Source: Mariniblastus sp. (GTDB lineage Bacteria > Planctomycetota > Planctomycetia > Pirellulales > Pirellulaceae). From it: a stretch of 64,000 nucleotides of DNA. Below the pieces are notes generated by a model. It made no database searches. It worked only from the letters and a program-made list of their open reading frames with translations, and was not told the origin of the DNA. The position numbers and the translations under genes are program-made. The DNA lies in assembly GCA_022447605.1 (NCBI GenBank), contig JAKVBG010000005.1:1-64000 (forward strand), written 5' to 3'. This document shows, in pieces, positions 8,421 to 18,139 of the stretch; the stretch's first letter is position 1; each line of letters starts with the position of its first letter.

Positions 8421-11400
8421 ATGACTCGTCGATCAAGAAAAAACAGCAAAAGCAAAACAAAACAGTTCGATTACAACGCGCTCGAACAGCGAAACCTGTT
8501 AGCCGTTGATCTTGGAATCAATGTAACCGGTGCTACATATCAAACCGATAGTTCGGCCTACCCGTCCAACGCGACATCCGATGTCGGCATGGACCACATC
8601 GTCGAGGTCATGACCGGTCGTCTCAATGTCTACAACAAGGATACGGCCACGCCGGTTTACAGCACGACACTGGACAGTTTCTTCACGGCGCAAGGTTCGT
8701 TTGTACCGAATCCCACCCAAGACCCGAATGTCGTCTATGACCAGCTGTCCGAGCGCTGGTTCGTCGTCGCCAGTGGCACCAAGGACCAGGGCAACTGGAT
8801 TCACCTGGCCATCGGTCAAAATACACCGACCGGGTTGGAGTGGACAACTCAACAATTTGTAGGTGATTCAACGGCGCGCAGCCAGACCGGTGATGCGACG
8901 GTCGCCGTAGACGCCGATGCCATTTACATCACGACCAACAACTTTGGTCCTATTGTCGGTCAATCGGTTTCCATCTTCAGCATTCCGAAATCCGACTTGG
9001 TTGCTCCCGTTCCCACGCTTACCAATATGAGTCGCTTTGAGAACCTGGATCACACCGTCTTTGGTCAGTCGATCCAGGTTGCCTCCAACTTCGAAGCTTC
9101 TGATGGCCGGGCCCGCGCCGTGGGCATGATCCGGGGGGACTTCAATGAGCCACTGTTCGTGCAAACCGATATTCTGGATGCCGGCGACTCCGGTGCCAGC
9201 GCTAGTTTGGATGGCCCCTTTGTAATTGGTGATGACATCCTGCGGGAGTTTCATTTCCCGTTTGTCCTGGAAGCTCCGGATGTACGACAACCGTACCGTG
9301 ATGACGTCTTCCCCGTGGATACCACCGGTTACGAACATCCGATCGAACACAGCAACTGGCTACTCAACGGTTCTGTCGTCGAAGCGGATGGTGGATTGTG
9401 GGTCGCCCACACGTTCAGTTACACCAATGAGTTGCTGCAGCTGACCGTCCCCTCATCAGGTATCCGCTGGTATGAAATTGACCCCGATCTGCACCAGGTG
9501 CGGTTAACCGAAGGGGACGCCGGCGGCTACAACATGGGTCTCATTGCCGACACGGCGGATGAAGACGACAACAACCAGGGTGACCGGGATTATTTCAACC
9601 CAACCTTCCGGGTCAATGAATATGGCGTAGCGGTTCTCGGCTACAACGGGTCCGGCTTCGTGGCAGAAGGTGATACGACTCGCAACCACTTGCCCAGCAA
9701 TTATGTCTCCGTAGGGATCACGACCAACGGTTCCGATGCTCGGCGGACCCAGTTCGAAGCCCCCTTCGAAACCCACGCGGGACTGGAAAACTATGAGATT
9801 GAATTTCCTTCTCCTTGGTCAGAATACGCCTCGGTCCGGTTCGACCCGGAGTTCCTGAATACGTTCCTGACGACGCGGCAATTTGCCAACACGATTGATC
9901 GTTGGAGTACTCAGGTCGTCGAAGTGAAACCGGTTGACCTGGTTCCCCTGATTTGGGCCGACAACGGCAACAACGTGATTGTCATTCGGAAGAATGCCGC
10001 CTCACCCCAACTGATGGAATTCGAGATTGACGGCGTCGTCACCGACCTGCTGCCTTACGAAGTCCTGGATCGAGTCCGCGTTCAGGGTCTCGGTGGGGCC
10101 GACCGGTTTATCATCGATTACACCAACGGTGACCCTCTGGCCGACGCCCAGTTGATCCTCGACGGTGGCGCCGGCCCGGATGTCGTTCAGTCGAACAACC
10201 CGGGTGCCAATGAATGGGTTGTGATTCCAACCGAATTTGACCTCGGCTCACTCTCCGACACCGCCAAGGGTGATGGAACCCTTAATGGAACGACCGACTT
10301 TGTAAATGTGGAAGAGCTCTGGGGTGGCGATGGTCCCGACCATTTCCTTGTCACCCAGATCGTTCCACCGCCATTTCCCAATCCGTATCCCGGACTGGTA
10401 GGCTTCCTGGATGGCTCACTCCTGGGACGGGGTGGTGATGACGTCTTTGAATTCGCCCACAACGGCGCCATCGGTGACAGCGTCAACGGCGGTACCGGCT
10501 ACAACACGCTCAAGTTCACCAACCGCGCTGTGAATACCGATATGGAACTGATCGGTTTTGGGGCCGACGCCGGATTCAACGGTCGAACGTTGGGAAGCAT
10601 TGGAGCGGGGCCGATCGGTGGTGACCAAACGACCGATCAATTCCGCGACATCAGCCAGGTCATTGGCGCCGATGTGAACTACGTCGTCAACGGCAGCCGG
10701 ATCTACGACACGCTGGACATGCTTCCCGAAGTAGCGTCCACCTGGACGATCAATGACGAACTCTCCCAGTACGAAGCGAATGGTGTCACCATGGACTTCT
10801 GGCAGGTTGACGAATTGAGCGCCTCCAACCTGGATGACACCTTCAACGGCATCCGCAACAGCATGGACCCGCTCGTCCTGAACGCCCTGGATGGTGACGA
10901 CACGTTCAACTTCTCCTCGGACGCACCCGCGCTCGAGGGACATACGGATGACCTGCAAGGCTTGGTCGTCGCCAATGGCGGAACCGGCAGCAATACGCTG
11001 AACGTCAGCAACAAGAGCGGTACGTCATCCAATGCCCTGATTATCGCCGGGAACATCTCCGGTATGGGTGAAATCAGTTACACCACGGATGAGGACGGGA
11101 CCTACGACGTCAATGTCTGGGGCTCCAGCGAAGACGACATCTTCCGACTTCACTCCTTCATGCAGAACAACACACTGAATGTCTGGTCTCTGGACGGGGA
11201 CGACGAATTTGACATCCAGGATCTGAGTACGGCCGTGGTCAATGCTTTCGGCGGCAACGGTGATGACGTCTACACGATCCAGCGAATCCAGGGTGTCGAC
11301 CATCGAAACCTGACGATCACCGACAGCGTCGATGCTGAAAGTGATCGCGTCCAACTGGCTGGAACGATCCTGGACGAAACATTTACCATTACCAACAGTA

Positions 11401-13547
11401 CGTTTGAAGAGGACCTTGGCGACCTCAACTACACCGGCATCGAGTTTTTCGGAATCGACAGCCGCGGTGGTAATGATGTGATCAACGTCAAGGGTTCACC
11501 CTACAACCTCTACGTGGATGGTGGTGACGGCGACGATGTCATCAACGTCTCGTCCGATGCGGGCGATGTTGACGGCGAACTCAACGGCAACCTGCTGGGT
11601 ATTGTCGGCCTGGTCATCGATGGCGGCACGGGGAACAACCGGCTGAACATCTCGTATGAATCCGGCTTGCAACGCAACGTCGTTATTTCTCAGAACAAGA
11701 TCACCGGTTTGACCGACAAACCAATCTTTTACTCATCGGAAGGCGGTAATTTCTACGGCGACACATTGAGTGAAGGGATCCAGATCGAAGGCTCCCGTCA
11801 GGGCAACGACAAGTACAACGTGCTCGGGCTCGATGTGGAACACCGCATGCGAATCCAGGCCTATGACGGAATCGATCGCTTCACCATCCGCGCCGACGTA
11901 TTCGGCGATGTTCTGGTTGACGGTGGAGCCGATCGGGATTTCTACACCACTTTCTTCAACGGCCAGGTCGATCGTACGGTTACCGTCCGCGACCGAAGTG
12001 ACGAGACCAACCGACTGGACGCCTACGGGACAACAGCAGACGACGTGGTTGAGATCAACCCAACCGGAGTCTACCGGGGCGCCGAACAGGTGTTCTTCAA
12101 TACCGACCTGCACTTCGTCGGATTCTCCGGGCTGGCCGGTGACGACGTGGTGACGCTCAACGACTCCGCTGCCCGAACGACCTACGTCTGGGGGCAACAG
12201 GGCGAGGATGTGGTCAATGTCAACAACACCGACAACATCGTCGGGGCGCGTTTTATTGGTCACGAGAACAATGATACGTTCAACCTGAATTCCGTGAATG
12301 TCGGCACCTACATCGCGACGATTGGTGGCGATGGGGATGATACGGTCAACATTTCGGCCGATGCCATGGGCAACGTCTTCAACAATGGCCAGGAAGGGTC
12401 CGATACGTACAACTTCGACCTTTCGACCACGGCCAATCGAAAACTCCTGGCCCACGACTCAGGTCTGGCTGGCGTTGATCGGCTCAACAGCATCGGCACC
12501 GACGGAGATGACTCCATTGAGGTTCGATCGACTCGAGTCATGATGGAAAATGACACGCACATGTTCACCAGCAATCTGGAAGTCGCAGCAACCTTAGGCG
12601 GTGAAGGAGAAGACTTCATCGAAATGTTTGCCTCGGTGGCCGGCGAAACACGACTGGAAGGTGGATTGGACAACGACACCCTACGCATTTCATCCACCGC
12701 GTTGGCCGACCTGGTCACGACGCACGGTGGCGAGGGTGACGACACGACCATCACCAAGGTCGTTCGGGACACAACCACGCTTCGCCAAAACGGCGATGCG
12801 GGCGATGACGTCTTTGTCTTCGGTTCCACCATGGCAGAGGACAACGGGAACCTGGGTTACCTGCGGGGCAACATCAGCGTAAGCGGTGGTGACAACTCCA
12901 GCGGCACTGCCGAGGACATGATTTACATGAATGATGCCGGCCTCGATATTCGGTACAGCTACTACTCTCACGAATCGAGAATCAGTCCATTGCCTGGTCC
13001 GGCCAACCTGCCGAGACCGGAATTTGCCGGAGTATCATTTGACGACACGGTTGAATTTGTTCACCTCGAAGGAACGCAAGCCGCGAACTACTTCACGGTT
13101 CACTCCAACGAGTTCACCCGTTTCCTGTTTAACGGGAATGACCCCCACCGAACGTCGACCGGGGACTTCATTCAACTGGTTGCCGAATCGGGCGACGGCC
13201 ACGTGCACTGGATCTCCAATGCGACCGATGGAGACGGGTACTGGACGTTTGGCAACGGCAACAAAGACATCGAGTACAAGAGCATGGAAGGCTATTACAA
13301 CCCACCCCAATTCATCATTTGGAATGGTGGTGGAGATGATGAGAATGATGACTCGAATCCAGGTGGCCCCCAACTCATCCAACAACCCGGGACCACGGAT
13401 GACGTGATGGAACTCGACACGCTGGCCTCGTTCCTGGCGTCATTCGATATCAGTCGGCCTGACTCGGCTTCCAGCCTGAATTCGGCTGACAGCAGCTCGG
13501 AAGATCTGGATGCCAGCGAGCTGGATAGTTTCTTTGAACTTATCTGA
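8421..13547 (+). CDS. Giant surface protein with LEPRxLLA-like N-terminus and RTX-like Asp/Gly repeats
   Basis: A 1708-residue protein. A Lys/Arg-rich start is followed by LEQRNLLA at residues 21-28, the planctomycete LEPRxLLA-type motif found at the N-terminus of large exported proteins in place of a classical signal peptide. Residues of about 60-480 look like a beta-propeller. From about 550 on, imperfect repeats such as LDGGAGPD, GGNGDD, GGDGDD and GGEGDD resemble calcium-binding haemolysin-type modules with strong Asn/Asp/Gly bias. The tail is acidic and Ser-rich (SSEDLDASELDSFF). The frame extends to a TTG at 8391, but the ATG at 8421 gives the normal spacing to the motif. It is probably surface-exposed or secreted, with structural or adhesive role inferred only. 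A perfect terminator follows. Confidence 0.85.
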   Translation: MTRRSRKNSKSKTKQFDYNALEQRNLLAVDLGINVTGATYQTDSSAYPSNATSDVGMDHIVEVMTGRLNVYNKDTATPVYSTTLDSFFTAQGSFVPNPTQDPNVVYDQLSERWFVVASGTKDQGNWIHLAIGQNTPTGLEWTTQQFVGDSTARSQTGDATVAVDADAIYITTNNFGPIVGQSVSIFSIPKSDLVAPVPTLTNMSRFENLDHTVFGQSIQVASNFEASDGRARAVGMIRGDFNEPLFVQTDILDAGDSGASASLDGPFVIGDDILREFHFPFVLEAPDVRQPYRDDVFPVDTTGYEHPIEHSNWLLNGSVVEADGGLWVAHTFSYTNELLQLTVPSSGIRWYEIDPDLHQVRLTEGDAGGYNMGLIADTADEDDNNQGDRDYFNPTFRVNEYGVAVLGYNGSGFVAEGDTTRNHLPSNYVSVGITTNGSDARRTQFEAPFETHAGLENYEIEFPSPWSEYASVRFDPEFLNTFLTTRQFANTIDRWSTQVVEVKPVDLVPLIWADNGNNVIVIRKNAASPQLMEFEIDGVVTDLLPYEVLDRVRVQGLGGADRFIIDYTNGDPLADAQLILDGGAGPDVVQSNNPGANEWVVIPTEFDLGSLSDTAKGDGTLNGTTDFVNVEELWGGDGPDHFLVTQIVPPPFPNPYPGLVGFLDGSLLGRGGDDVFEFAHNGAIGDSVNGGTGYNTLKFTNRAVNTDMELIGFGADAGFNGRTLGSIGAGPIGGDQTTDQFRDISQVIGADVNYVVNGSRIYDTLDMLPEVASTWTINDELSQYEANGVTMDFWQVDELSASNLDDTFNGIRNSMDPLVLNALDGDDTFNFSSDAPALEGHTDDLQGLVVANGGTGSNTLNVSNKSGTSSNALIIAGNISGMGEISYTTDEDGTYDVNVWGSSEDDIFRLHSFMQNNTLNVWSLDGDDEFDIQDLSTAVVNAFGGNGDDVYTIQRIQGVDHRNLTITDSVDAESDRVQLAGTILDETFTITNSTFEEDLGDLNYTGIEFFGIDSRGGNDVINVKGSPYNLYVDGGDGDDVINVSSDAGDVDGELNGNLLGIVGLVIDGGTGNNRLNISYESGLQRNVVISQNKITGLTDKPIFYSSEGGNFYGDTLSEGIQIEGSRQGNDKYNVLGLDVEHRMRIQAYDGIDRFTIRADVFGDVLVDGGADRDFYTTFFNGQVDRTVTVRDRSDETNRLDAYGTTADDVVEINPTGVYRGAEQVFFNTDLHFVGFSGLAGDDVVTLNDSAARTTYVWGQQGEDVVNVNNTDNIVGARFIGHENNDTFNLNSVNVGTYIATIGGDGDDTVNISADAMGNVFNNGQEGSDTYNFDLSTTANRKLLAHDSGLAGVDRLNSIGTDGDDSIEVRSTRVMMENDTHMFTSNLEVAATLGGEGEDFIEMFASVAGETRLEGGLDNDTLRISSTALADLVTTHGGEGDDTTITKVVRDTTTLRQNGDAGDDVFVFGSTMAEDNGNLGYLRGNISVSGGDNSSGTAEDMIYMNDAGLDIRYSYYSHESRISPLPGPANLPRPEFAGVSFDDTVEFVHLEGTQAANYFTVHSNEFTRFLFNGNDPHRTSTGDFIQLVAESGDGHVHWISNATDGDGYWTFGNGNKDIEYKSMEGYYNPPQFIIWNGGGDDENDDSNPGGPQLIQQPGTTDDVMELDTLASFLASFDISRPDSASSLNSADSSSEDLDASELDSFFELI

Positions 13548-13581
13548 TCTGGCATCATCCATTTCAGCAGACGTAACCAAG

Positions 13582-13610
13582 CGACCCTGAATTCAGGGTC
13601 GTTTTTTTTT
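13582..13610 (+). terminator. Intrinsic terminator of the giant surface protein gene
   Basis: The perfect palindrome CGACCCTGAATTCAGGGTCG (13582-13601) is followed by nine T (13602-13610), 34 bp after the stop of the 8421 gene. It also lies downstream of the convergent M28 peptidase gene, but has no T-run in that direction. Confidence 0.93.
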
Positions 13611-13653
13611 ACTGGCAAACCGAAACGGAAACCGCTTGCCGGGGTCGCGGGCA

Positions 13654-15396
13654 TCAGGAAAGGAAGCCCGCCAACAGGCAACCGACCAACAGAATTGAAC
13701 TCGTTACGAGAATCCATCCGACCACCTTGGGACGCGTCCAATCAAGCAAGGGCCAAATCACGGTCATCAGGACCACGACACGGATGATCAGCACCTGGTT
13801 GAGCCGGAATCCGATCGCGTCATAGAACAGGGCCTCCATCGGGAGCCACAACAGCCCGACCACCACAACCGTGAACGCACTGACGACTCCGAGTGAACAT
13901 TTCCACCAGTGGCCCAGAATCATTTGGCTGACAACCGCGACCAGTACTGGGAGGACAAACAGGTAACTGGCACCTGGCAGATAAAGCGAGGTCAACAAGG
14001 CAGCCACCCACCAGGCCAACCAAACCATCAGCCAGCAACCGGTGGTCGTACTGAAACGCGCCAGTCCCAGGCTCAGTGCCGAGGCCGTCACCAGGCCGAC
14101 CAGCCAAAAACTGAGAACAATCGGCAACGGGTTGATGGGCCAGGGGTTGTCCAGTTGGCCATCACGCCGCAGGCCGAGATCACACAGCGATCCGGCCAGC
14201 CACAGGCAGAGAGAAAACAACAGGAAACTACCCGCCGCAAAACCGAACGTCTGAAAGGAGACTTCCTCCCGGCAGAAACTGGTCCAGGCAACAATCAACC
14301 ACACCAATCCCGCAGCCACCGTCATCCCGATCGACCAGTAGGCGGGCCACCACAGCAACCACCTGCCCAACACATCGAAGTAGACCGCCTGACCCCCGGG
14401 CTGTGGCATCGCTTCGAGGTAAGCCAGCCTCGACACCAGGCCCCACATGTTCTCCCCATGATGCTGGAAGCTTCCCATATGGACATTGGCCAGGCTGTCA
14501 TCGGGCGTGTGGTAATTTTTCACGTCACCAATGAAGGCAAAATTAAAACCCTGCATGCCATGCTTCTTGAAGATCGTAAAGTCTGTATCGTTGGGGAGCA
14601 GCTTGTAGATCTCGTAAAACAGCGAACTAGCAATCGGTCGACGGCTGACCTGGGAAAATTCCCGGACCAGCGACAAACTTTCCGAGCCCGTTTCAAACAG
14701 GATACTCGGGCCTTTCGTACCTCGCGCCTCGAGGTTGATGGCCCAGCCGACGTCACCGGCCCAGGGATGGTCCTCTACAAATTTCTTGGCTCCCAGCAGG
14801 CCGTATTCTTCACCATCGGTAAACAGCAGAATCACCGGTCTTTCGGGGGGGCCCCTCGTTTTCAACATGCGGGCAACCTCCAGCATGGCAGCCACACCCA
14901 CGCCGTCATCACTGGCGCCCGGCCCATACGGAACCGAGTCGAAATGTGTCACCAGCATGATGGCGGGACCCTCACCGGCCCCGTCCAGGCGAGCCATGAC
15001 ATTGCAGAGCGGGATGACCTGGGGGTCGCCTGAGGTCCGCTTTCGAAGGAGTTGTGCTTCCGTTTCCTGCCGTTGAACAACATAACCAAACGAACGAAGC
15101 CGCCGGATGATCTTCTCTCTCACCACGCGGTTCTGCTCCGTGCCGGCCGGGTGGGGAAGGTTGTCGGAGACCAGGTCCTCCAGGAAACCGATGGCTCGCT
15201 CGGCCGAAAAACGGTCCGCCGCCGCATCGGCTGGAACCGGCCCGGGGGGTTGTCCCAACAGGAAAGCGATCACCGGGATGAAGGCCAATACCAGCAAGCT
15301 GATCAGCAGCGGGAAACCATTGCCCGAACCTCGGTTTCCGTGGACATCCGGAAGCAACCCATTCTCTTCCTGCCGATCAGGCTGATCTGGAACCAT
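13654..15396 (-). CDS. Membrane M28-family zinc peptidase
   Basis: A 580-residue protein with one membrane segment at about residues 28-48, a catalytic M28 domain (about 60-320) and six or more C-terminal membrane segments. Zinc ligands and catalytic residues are visible: His151 (THFDS), Asp163 (GASDDG), Glu196/Glu197 (DGEEYG), Glu223 (NLEARG) and His296 (YHTPDD). The layout matches ER-metallopeptidase-1/FXNA-like aminopeptidases, whose bacterial homologues are membrane enzymes with the active site outside the cytoplasm. The ATG directly follows the stop of tadA with no gap, so translation is coupled. Substrate is unknown. Confidence 0.88.
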   Translation of the reverse strand: MVPDQPDRQEENGLLPDVHGNRGSGNGFPLLISLLVLAFIPVIAFLLGQPPGPVPADAAADRFSAERAIGFLEDLVSDNLPHPAGTEQNRVVREKIIRRLRSFGYVVQRQETEAQLLRKRTSGDPQVIPLCNVMARLDGAGEGPAIMLVTHFDSVPYGPGASDDGVGVAAMLEVARMLKTRGPPERPVILLFTDGEEYGLLGAKKFVEDHPWAGDVGWAINLEARGTKGPSILFETGSESLSLVREFSQVSRRPIASSLFYEIYKLLPNDTDFTIFKKHGMQGFNFAFIGDVKNYHTPDDSLANVHMGSFQHHGENMWGLVSRLAYLEAMPQPGGQAVYFDVLGRWLLWWPAYWSIGMTVAAGLVWLIVAWTSFCREEVSFQTFGFAAGSFLLFSLCLWLAGSLCDLGLRRDGQLDNPWPINPLPIVLSFWLVGLVTASALSLGLARFSTTTGCWLMVWLAWWVAALLTSLYLPGASYLFVLPVLVAVVSQMILGHWWKCSLGVVSAFTVVVVGLLWLPMEALFYDAIGFRLNQVLIIRVVVLMTVIWPLLDWTRPKVVGWILVTSSILLVGCLLAGFLS

Positions 15397-15867
15397 CTAC
15401 TTTTTGCCCATTCTTCGCTTGCCCTGGAAAAACTCGGTCAACAAACTCCCACAAGCCGTGGCCTGAACCCCCGAAACGACTTCGCAGCGGTGATTCAAAC
15501 GGGCATCATCCAGCAGGTTAAACATCGAACCGACCGCTCCGCCTTTCGGATCCAGGGCACCGAATACCACCCGGGGAATCCGGGATTGCAGAATGGCCCC
15601 GGCACACATGATGCAAGGCTCCAATGTGACATACAAAACGCAATCCTCAAGCCTCCAGTCACCAACCGATTCGGCCGCCTGCGTAATCGCCATCATTTCC
15701 GCGTGGGCCGTTGCATCGCGCAACTGCTCACACCGATTATGGGTCGCCGCGATCACGCGACCGGCCCGGACAATCACGGCGCCCACCGGCACTTCGTCCA
15801 GTTCAAACGCCTGCCGGGCCAATTCAAGCGCCTGGCCCATAAACACATCATCAGGCTGAATGTCCAA
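15397..15867 (-). CDS. tadA: tRNA-specific adenosine deaminase TadA
   Basis: Converts A34 to inosine in tRNA-Arg(ACG), letting it read CGN codons. The cytidine-deaminase zinc motif is complete: His55-Ala-Glu57 and PCIMC (Cys85, Cys88). I place the start at a TTG (15867) preceded by AGGAG with 7-base spacing and 10 bp after the stop of the upstream lipoprotein gene. The resulting length, 156 residues, is normal. A longer frame reaches 16032, but it would overlap the upstream gene by 155 bp and add 55 residues foreign to the family. The gene sits between a DUF1080 lipoprotein and an M28 peptidase; there is no functional link I can see. Confidence 0.93.
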   Translation of the reverse strand: MDIQPDDVFMGQALELARQAFELDEVPVGAVIVRAGRVIAATHNRCEQLRDATAHAEMMAITQAAESVGDWRLEDCVLYVTLEPCIMCAGAILQSRIPRVVFGALDPKGGAVGSMFNLLDDARLNHRCEVVSGVQATACGSLLTEFFQGKRRMGKK

Positions 15868-15877
15868 TCGAAAGCTC

Positions 15878-16717
15878 CTAAGGTTTCTCGTTCGGGGGCT
15901 TGGAGGAATCGCCCGCATCGGAATGGGCCTCCTCTTTCGACGGGTCAGCCAGGTTCCGCAAGCGAACATTCCTGACCGCACACTCCGACTGAAATCCACA
16001 AATTCCCAACGGACACGAGGGAAGAACTTCATTCCGAACAGTCAGTTCTTTTCCAGAGACGTCCGTGTCGATCACCAACTCATCGTCGATCCAGGCAGAA
16101 ATCTTCTCTTTCTGCACACGCACCCGAATACGGTACCAACGCTCGTTATCAAAATCGATGTGCCGCATGGTTTCATTGTTAACCGCATCCATTCCGTCAA
16201 TGCTGGACAAACCGACCACCGTTCCACCCCAGCCGCCGACGATCAACGAACAATGGGATGCTTCTACAGGAAAAGTCAAACCACAGAAAAAATCGGTCCC
16301 GTCAACCCGCATCGCTTCCAATGAAATTTCGTAATCGGTGGTCGGCAGGGACTCGTGGACAGACGTCACACCCGTCATGGGATAACCCATGGCCAAACGG
16401 AGCACGCCGTTGGCAACCTCGATTTCGCCTTCCCCACCGAAATTGGTCGCTTCCCATCCGGCCAGGGTTTCACCATCAAACAGTGCCCGGGCCGCTGGTT
16501 TTTGATTCGAGTTGTCAGTCGATCCATCCTGGTCGGCCGATGACTGCCGGTCACTGGCAGCCACGTCACCCGGCGTAACCGCTGGAACTTGACGACCAGC
16601 ACCCTTGTCGGTGGACAAACCTGTGGAAGTCTCGGAATGGCAACCCGCCCCCCCAAAGACCGCGAGCATGAACAGTGTTGCCGCCCGTGAAGTTGCACGC
16701 AAAATGGGACTCCTCAT
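15878..16717 (-). CDS. DUF1080-type lipoprotein
   Basis: A 279-residue protein with a lipoprotein-like signal: a hydrophobic stretch ending in FGGAGC at about residue 26. A Ser/Gln/Asp-rich linker of about 50 residues precedes a concanavalin-like domain (LFDGETLAGWEA at its start), characteristic of the DUF1080 (3-keto-disaccharide hydrolase-like) family abundant in planctomycetes. The ATG (16717) has a TTG immediately upstream; GGAGG lies 7 bases before the TTG and 10 before the ATG, so either could be used. It is first in an operon with tadA and the M28 peptidase. A carbohydrate substrate is inferred from family only. Confidence 0.8.
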   Translation of the reverse strand: MRSPILRATSRAATLFMLAVFGGAGCHSETSTGLSTDKGAGRQVPAVTPGDVAASDRQSSADQDGSTDNSNQKPAARALFDGETLAGWEATNFGGEGEIEVANGVLRLAMGYPMTGVTSVHESLPTTDYEISLEAMRVDGTDFFCGLTFPVEASHCSLIVGGWGGTVVGLSSIDGMDAVNNETMRHIDFDNERWYRIRVRVQKEKISAWIDDELVIDTDVSGKELTVRNEVLPSCPLGICGFQSECAVRNVRLRNLADPSKEEAHSDAGDSSKPPNEKP

Positions 16718-16865
16718 CAAAGTGGTTCCTCCGGGTCTTCACCAAGGGTGACAGAGTGTTTTGCTCCCGGCAGACAAGGCTTCAGGATACCACATCGGGA
16801 AAAGCGATCCCAGCGTTGGCGGTTTCAGCCCGCTTCATCCTGCCTGAAGCGAATGGGAAAACCGG

Positions 16866-18071
16866 CTATTTGGAAAGGAACTTCAACCAGCCACTCTTCT
16901 TGCCGGCTTCGCCACCCGCCCCGGAAGCATCATCGGCAGGGTCCCCGTCCAGCTGGCGAGCAAGTTCCGCAATCGAGTTGGTAATGGCCGCTTTGGGCGA
17001 ATGCACATGCAAGGGTATGCCGTTATTACGACACTCGGAAATCACCGGGTAATTATTGGGGATATGCCAGAAAATCTCCCGGTCAATCGTCTCTTCCGCT
17101 TTCTTTTCGTTGATCTGACTCTTGTCAGGTGCCGTCCGGTTCACCACGATTTTGATCTTCTCGTGCACACCTTCATACGCTTCCAGCGAAGACAGCAGGC
17201 GGACCACATTGCGCAGACAGGGCAAGTCGAGCTGGGTCAGCATCAGGATATGATCCGACATCTGCAGGGCAGCGATATCCAGGTGGTTGTATGACTTTGA
17301 CAAGTCAAACACGATATGCGTAAAGGAGGCCCTCAACAGGCCAATCACTTTCTTGAAATCTTCCGTTTCGATCGAGTTGATGTCCTGCAACTGAATGGGA
17401 CGCGGCAGGAGAAAGATACCGGATTCATGCCGAGTGAGCGACTTCCTCATCAACGCCAGGTCCAATCGGGAAATATTCTGGGTGACATCCAGCAGCGTGT
17501 ACTCCGGAATCATGTCCAGGAACACGTCGGCATCCCCTAATGACAGATCGAGATCCACCAGGACCACACTGTTGTTGGCGCCACGCCCCAATGTGCAGGC
17601 AACGTTGACAGCGACAGACGTCGTGCCCACGCCGCCAGAAACACCCGCCACCGAGATGATCGATCCCGATTTTTTGGGGCGACGGCTTCCGTCGGCCGAT
17701 GTGGAAGCGACCCGGTCCAGGGCTCCCATCAACTCTTCGATCTGAAGCGGAGAGTTCAGGTATTCCCGGGCGCCCGCACGCATCGCACTCAGGATCAACT
17801 GGCCATCGGTACGGGAACTGATGGCGATGATCCCCGTTTGAGGAAACTTGGCATGAATGTTTTCAATCAGGCCGAGCGCGCTTTGCTCATTCGCGTCGAG
17901 ATCAATCACGGCCAGGTCGGGTGTCGTCTGTTCGACGATCTCGACAAAAAACTCGTAGCGGGAACAATCGGCTTCCAGCCAGACATTGTCCATGCCCACC
18001 AGGTATTTCTTCAGATCATCCCGGCTGGTTTCATTCGGGTCGCAGATGGATATTCTTAAGGTTCCACTCAT
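16866..18071 (-). CDS. cpaE: Tad pilus assembly ATPase-like protein CpaE/TadZ
   Basis: A 401-residue protein with a receiver-like N-terminal domain (about 5-120, including LAVIDLDA) and a MinD/ParA-like domain from about 135. The P-loop reads GVSGGVGTTS (143-152) and lacks both lysines of the deviant Walker A motif, as in a number of CpaE/TadZ proteins, so ATP hydrolysis is doubtful; nucleotide binding may remain. The family localises the Tad secretion apparatus, often at a pole. The start at 18071 is preceded by AAGGG; an in-frame ATG at 18089 has no binding site. It is the last pilus gene of this run. Confidence 0.9.
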   Translation of the reverse strand: MSGTLRISICDPNETSRDDLKKYLVGMDNVWLEADCSRYEFFVEIVEQTTPDLAVIDLDANEQSALGLIENIHAKFPQTGIIAISSRTDGQLILSAMRAGAREYLNSPLQIEELMGALDRVASTSADGSRRPKKSGSIISVAGVSGGVGTTSVAVNVACTLGRGANNSVVLVDLDLSLGDADVFLDMIPEYTLLDVTQNISRLDLALMRKSLTRHESGIFLLPRPIQLQDINSIETEDFKKVIGLLRASFTHIVFDLSKSYNHLDIAALQMSDHILMLTQLDLPCLRNVVRLLSSLEAYEGVHEKIKIVVNRTAPDKSQINEKKAEETIDREIFWHIPNNYPVISECRNNGIPLHVHSPKAAITNSIAELARQLDGDPADDASGAGGEAGKKSGWLKFLSK

Positions 18072-18139
18072 TTTGCTGCCCTTAAGCATGGACCCACTGA
18101 AAAACGACGTTCAAACTCTGTCCACCCATGGAAAGCAAA

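Noticed and set aside
11733-12455. Minus-strand frame of 240 codons inside the giant surface protein gene
   Set aside because: A shadow of the Asp/Gly/Asn-rich repeats; a Val/Ile/His-rich product with no family.
13909-15033. Long plus-strand frame of 374 codons opposite the M28 peptidase
   Set aside because: It is antisense to a gene with clear catalytic motifs; its product is Gln/Arg/His-rich, without a ribosome binding site or family match.
15868-16032. N-terminal extension of tadA
   Set aside because: It would overlap the DUF1080 gene and adds residues unlike TadA; the TTG with AGGAG is a better start.
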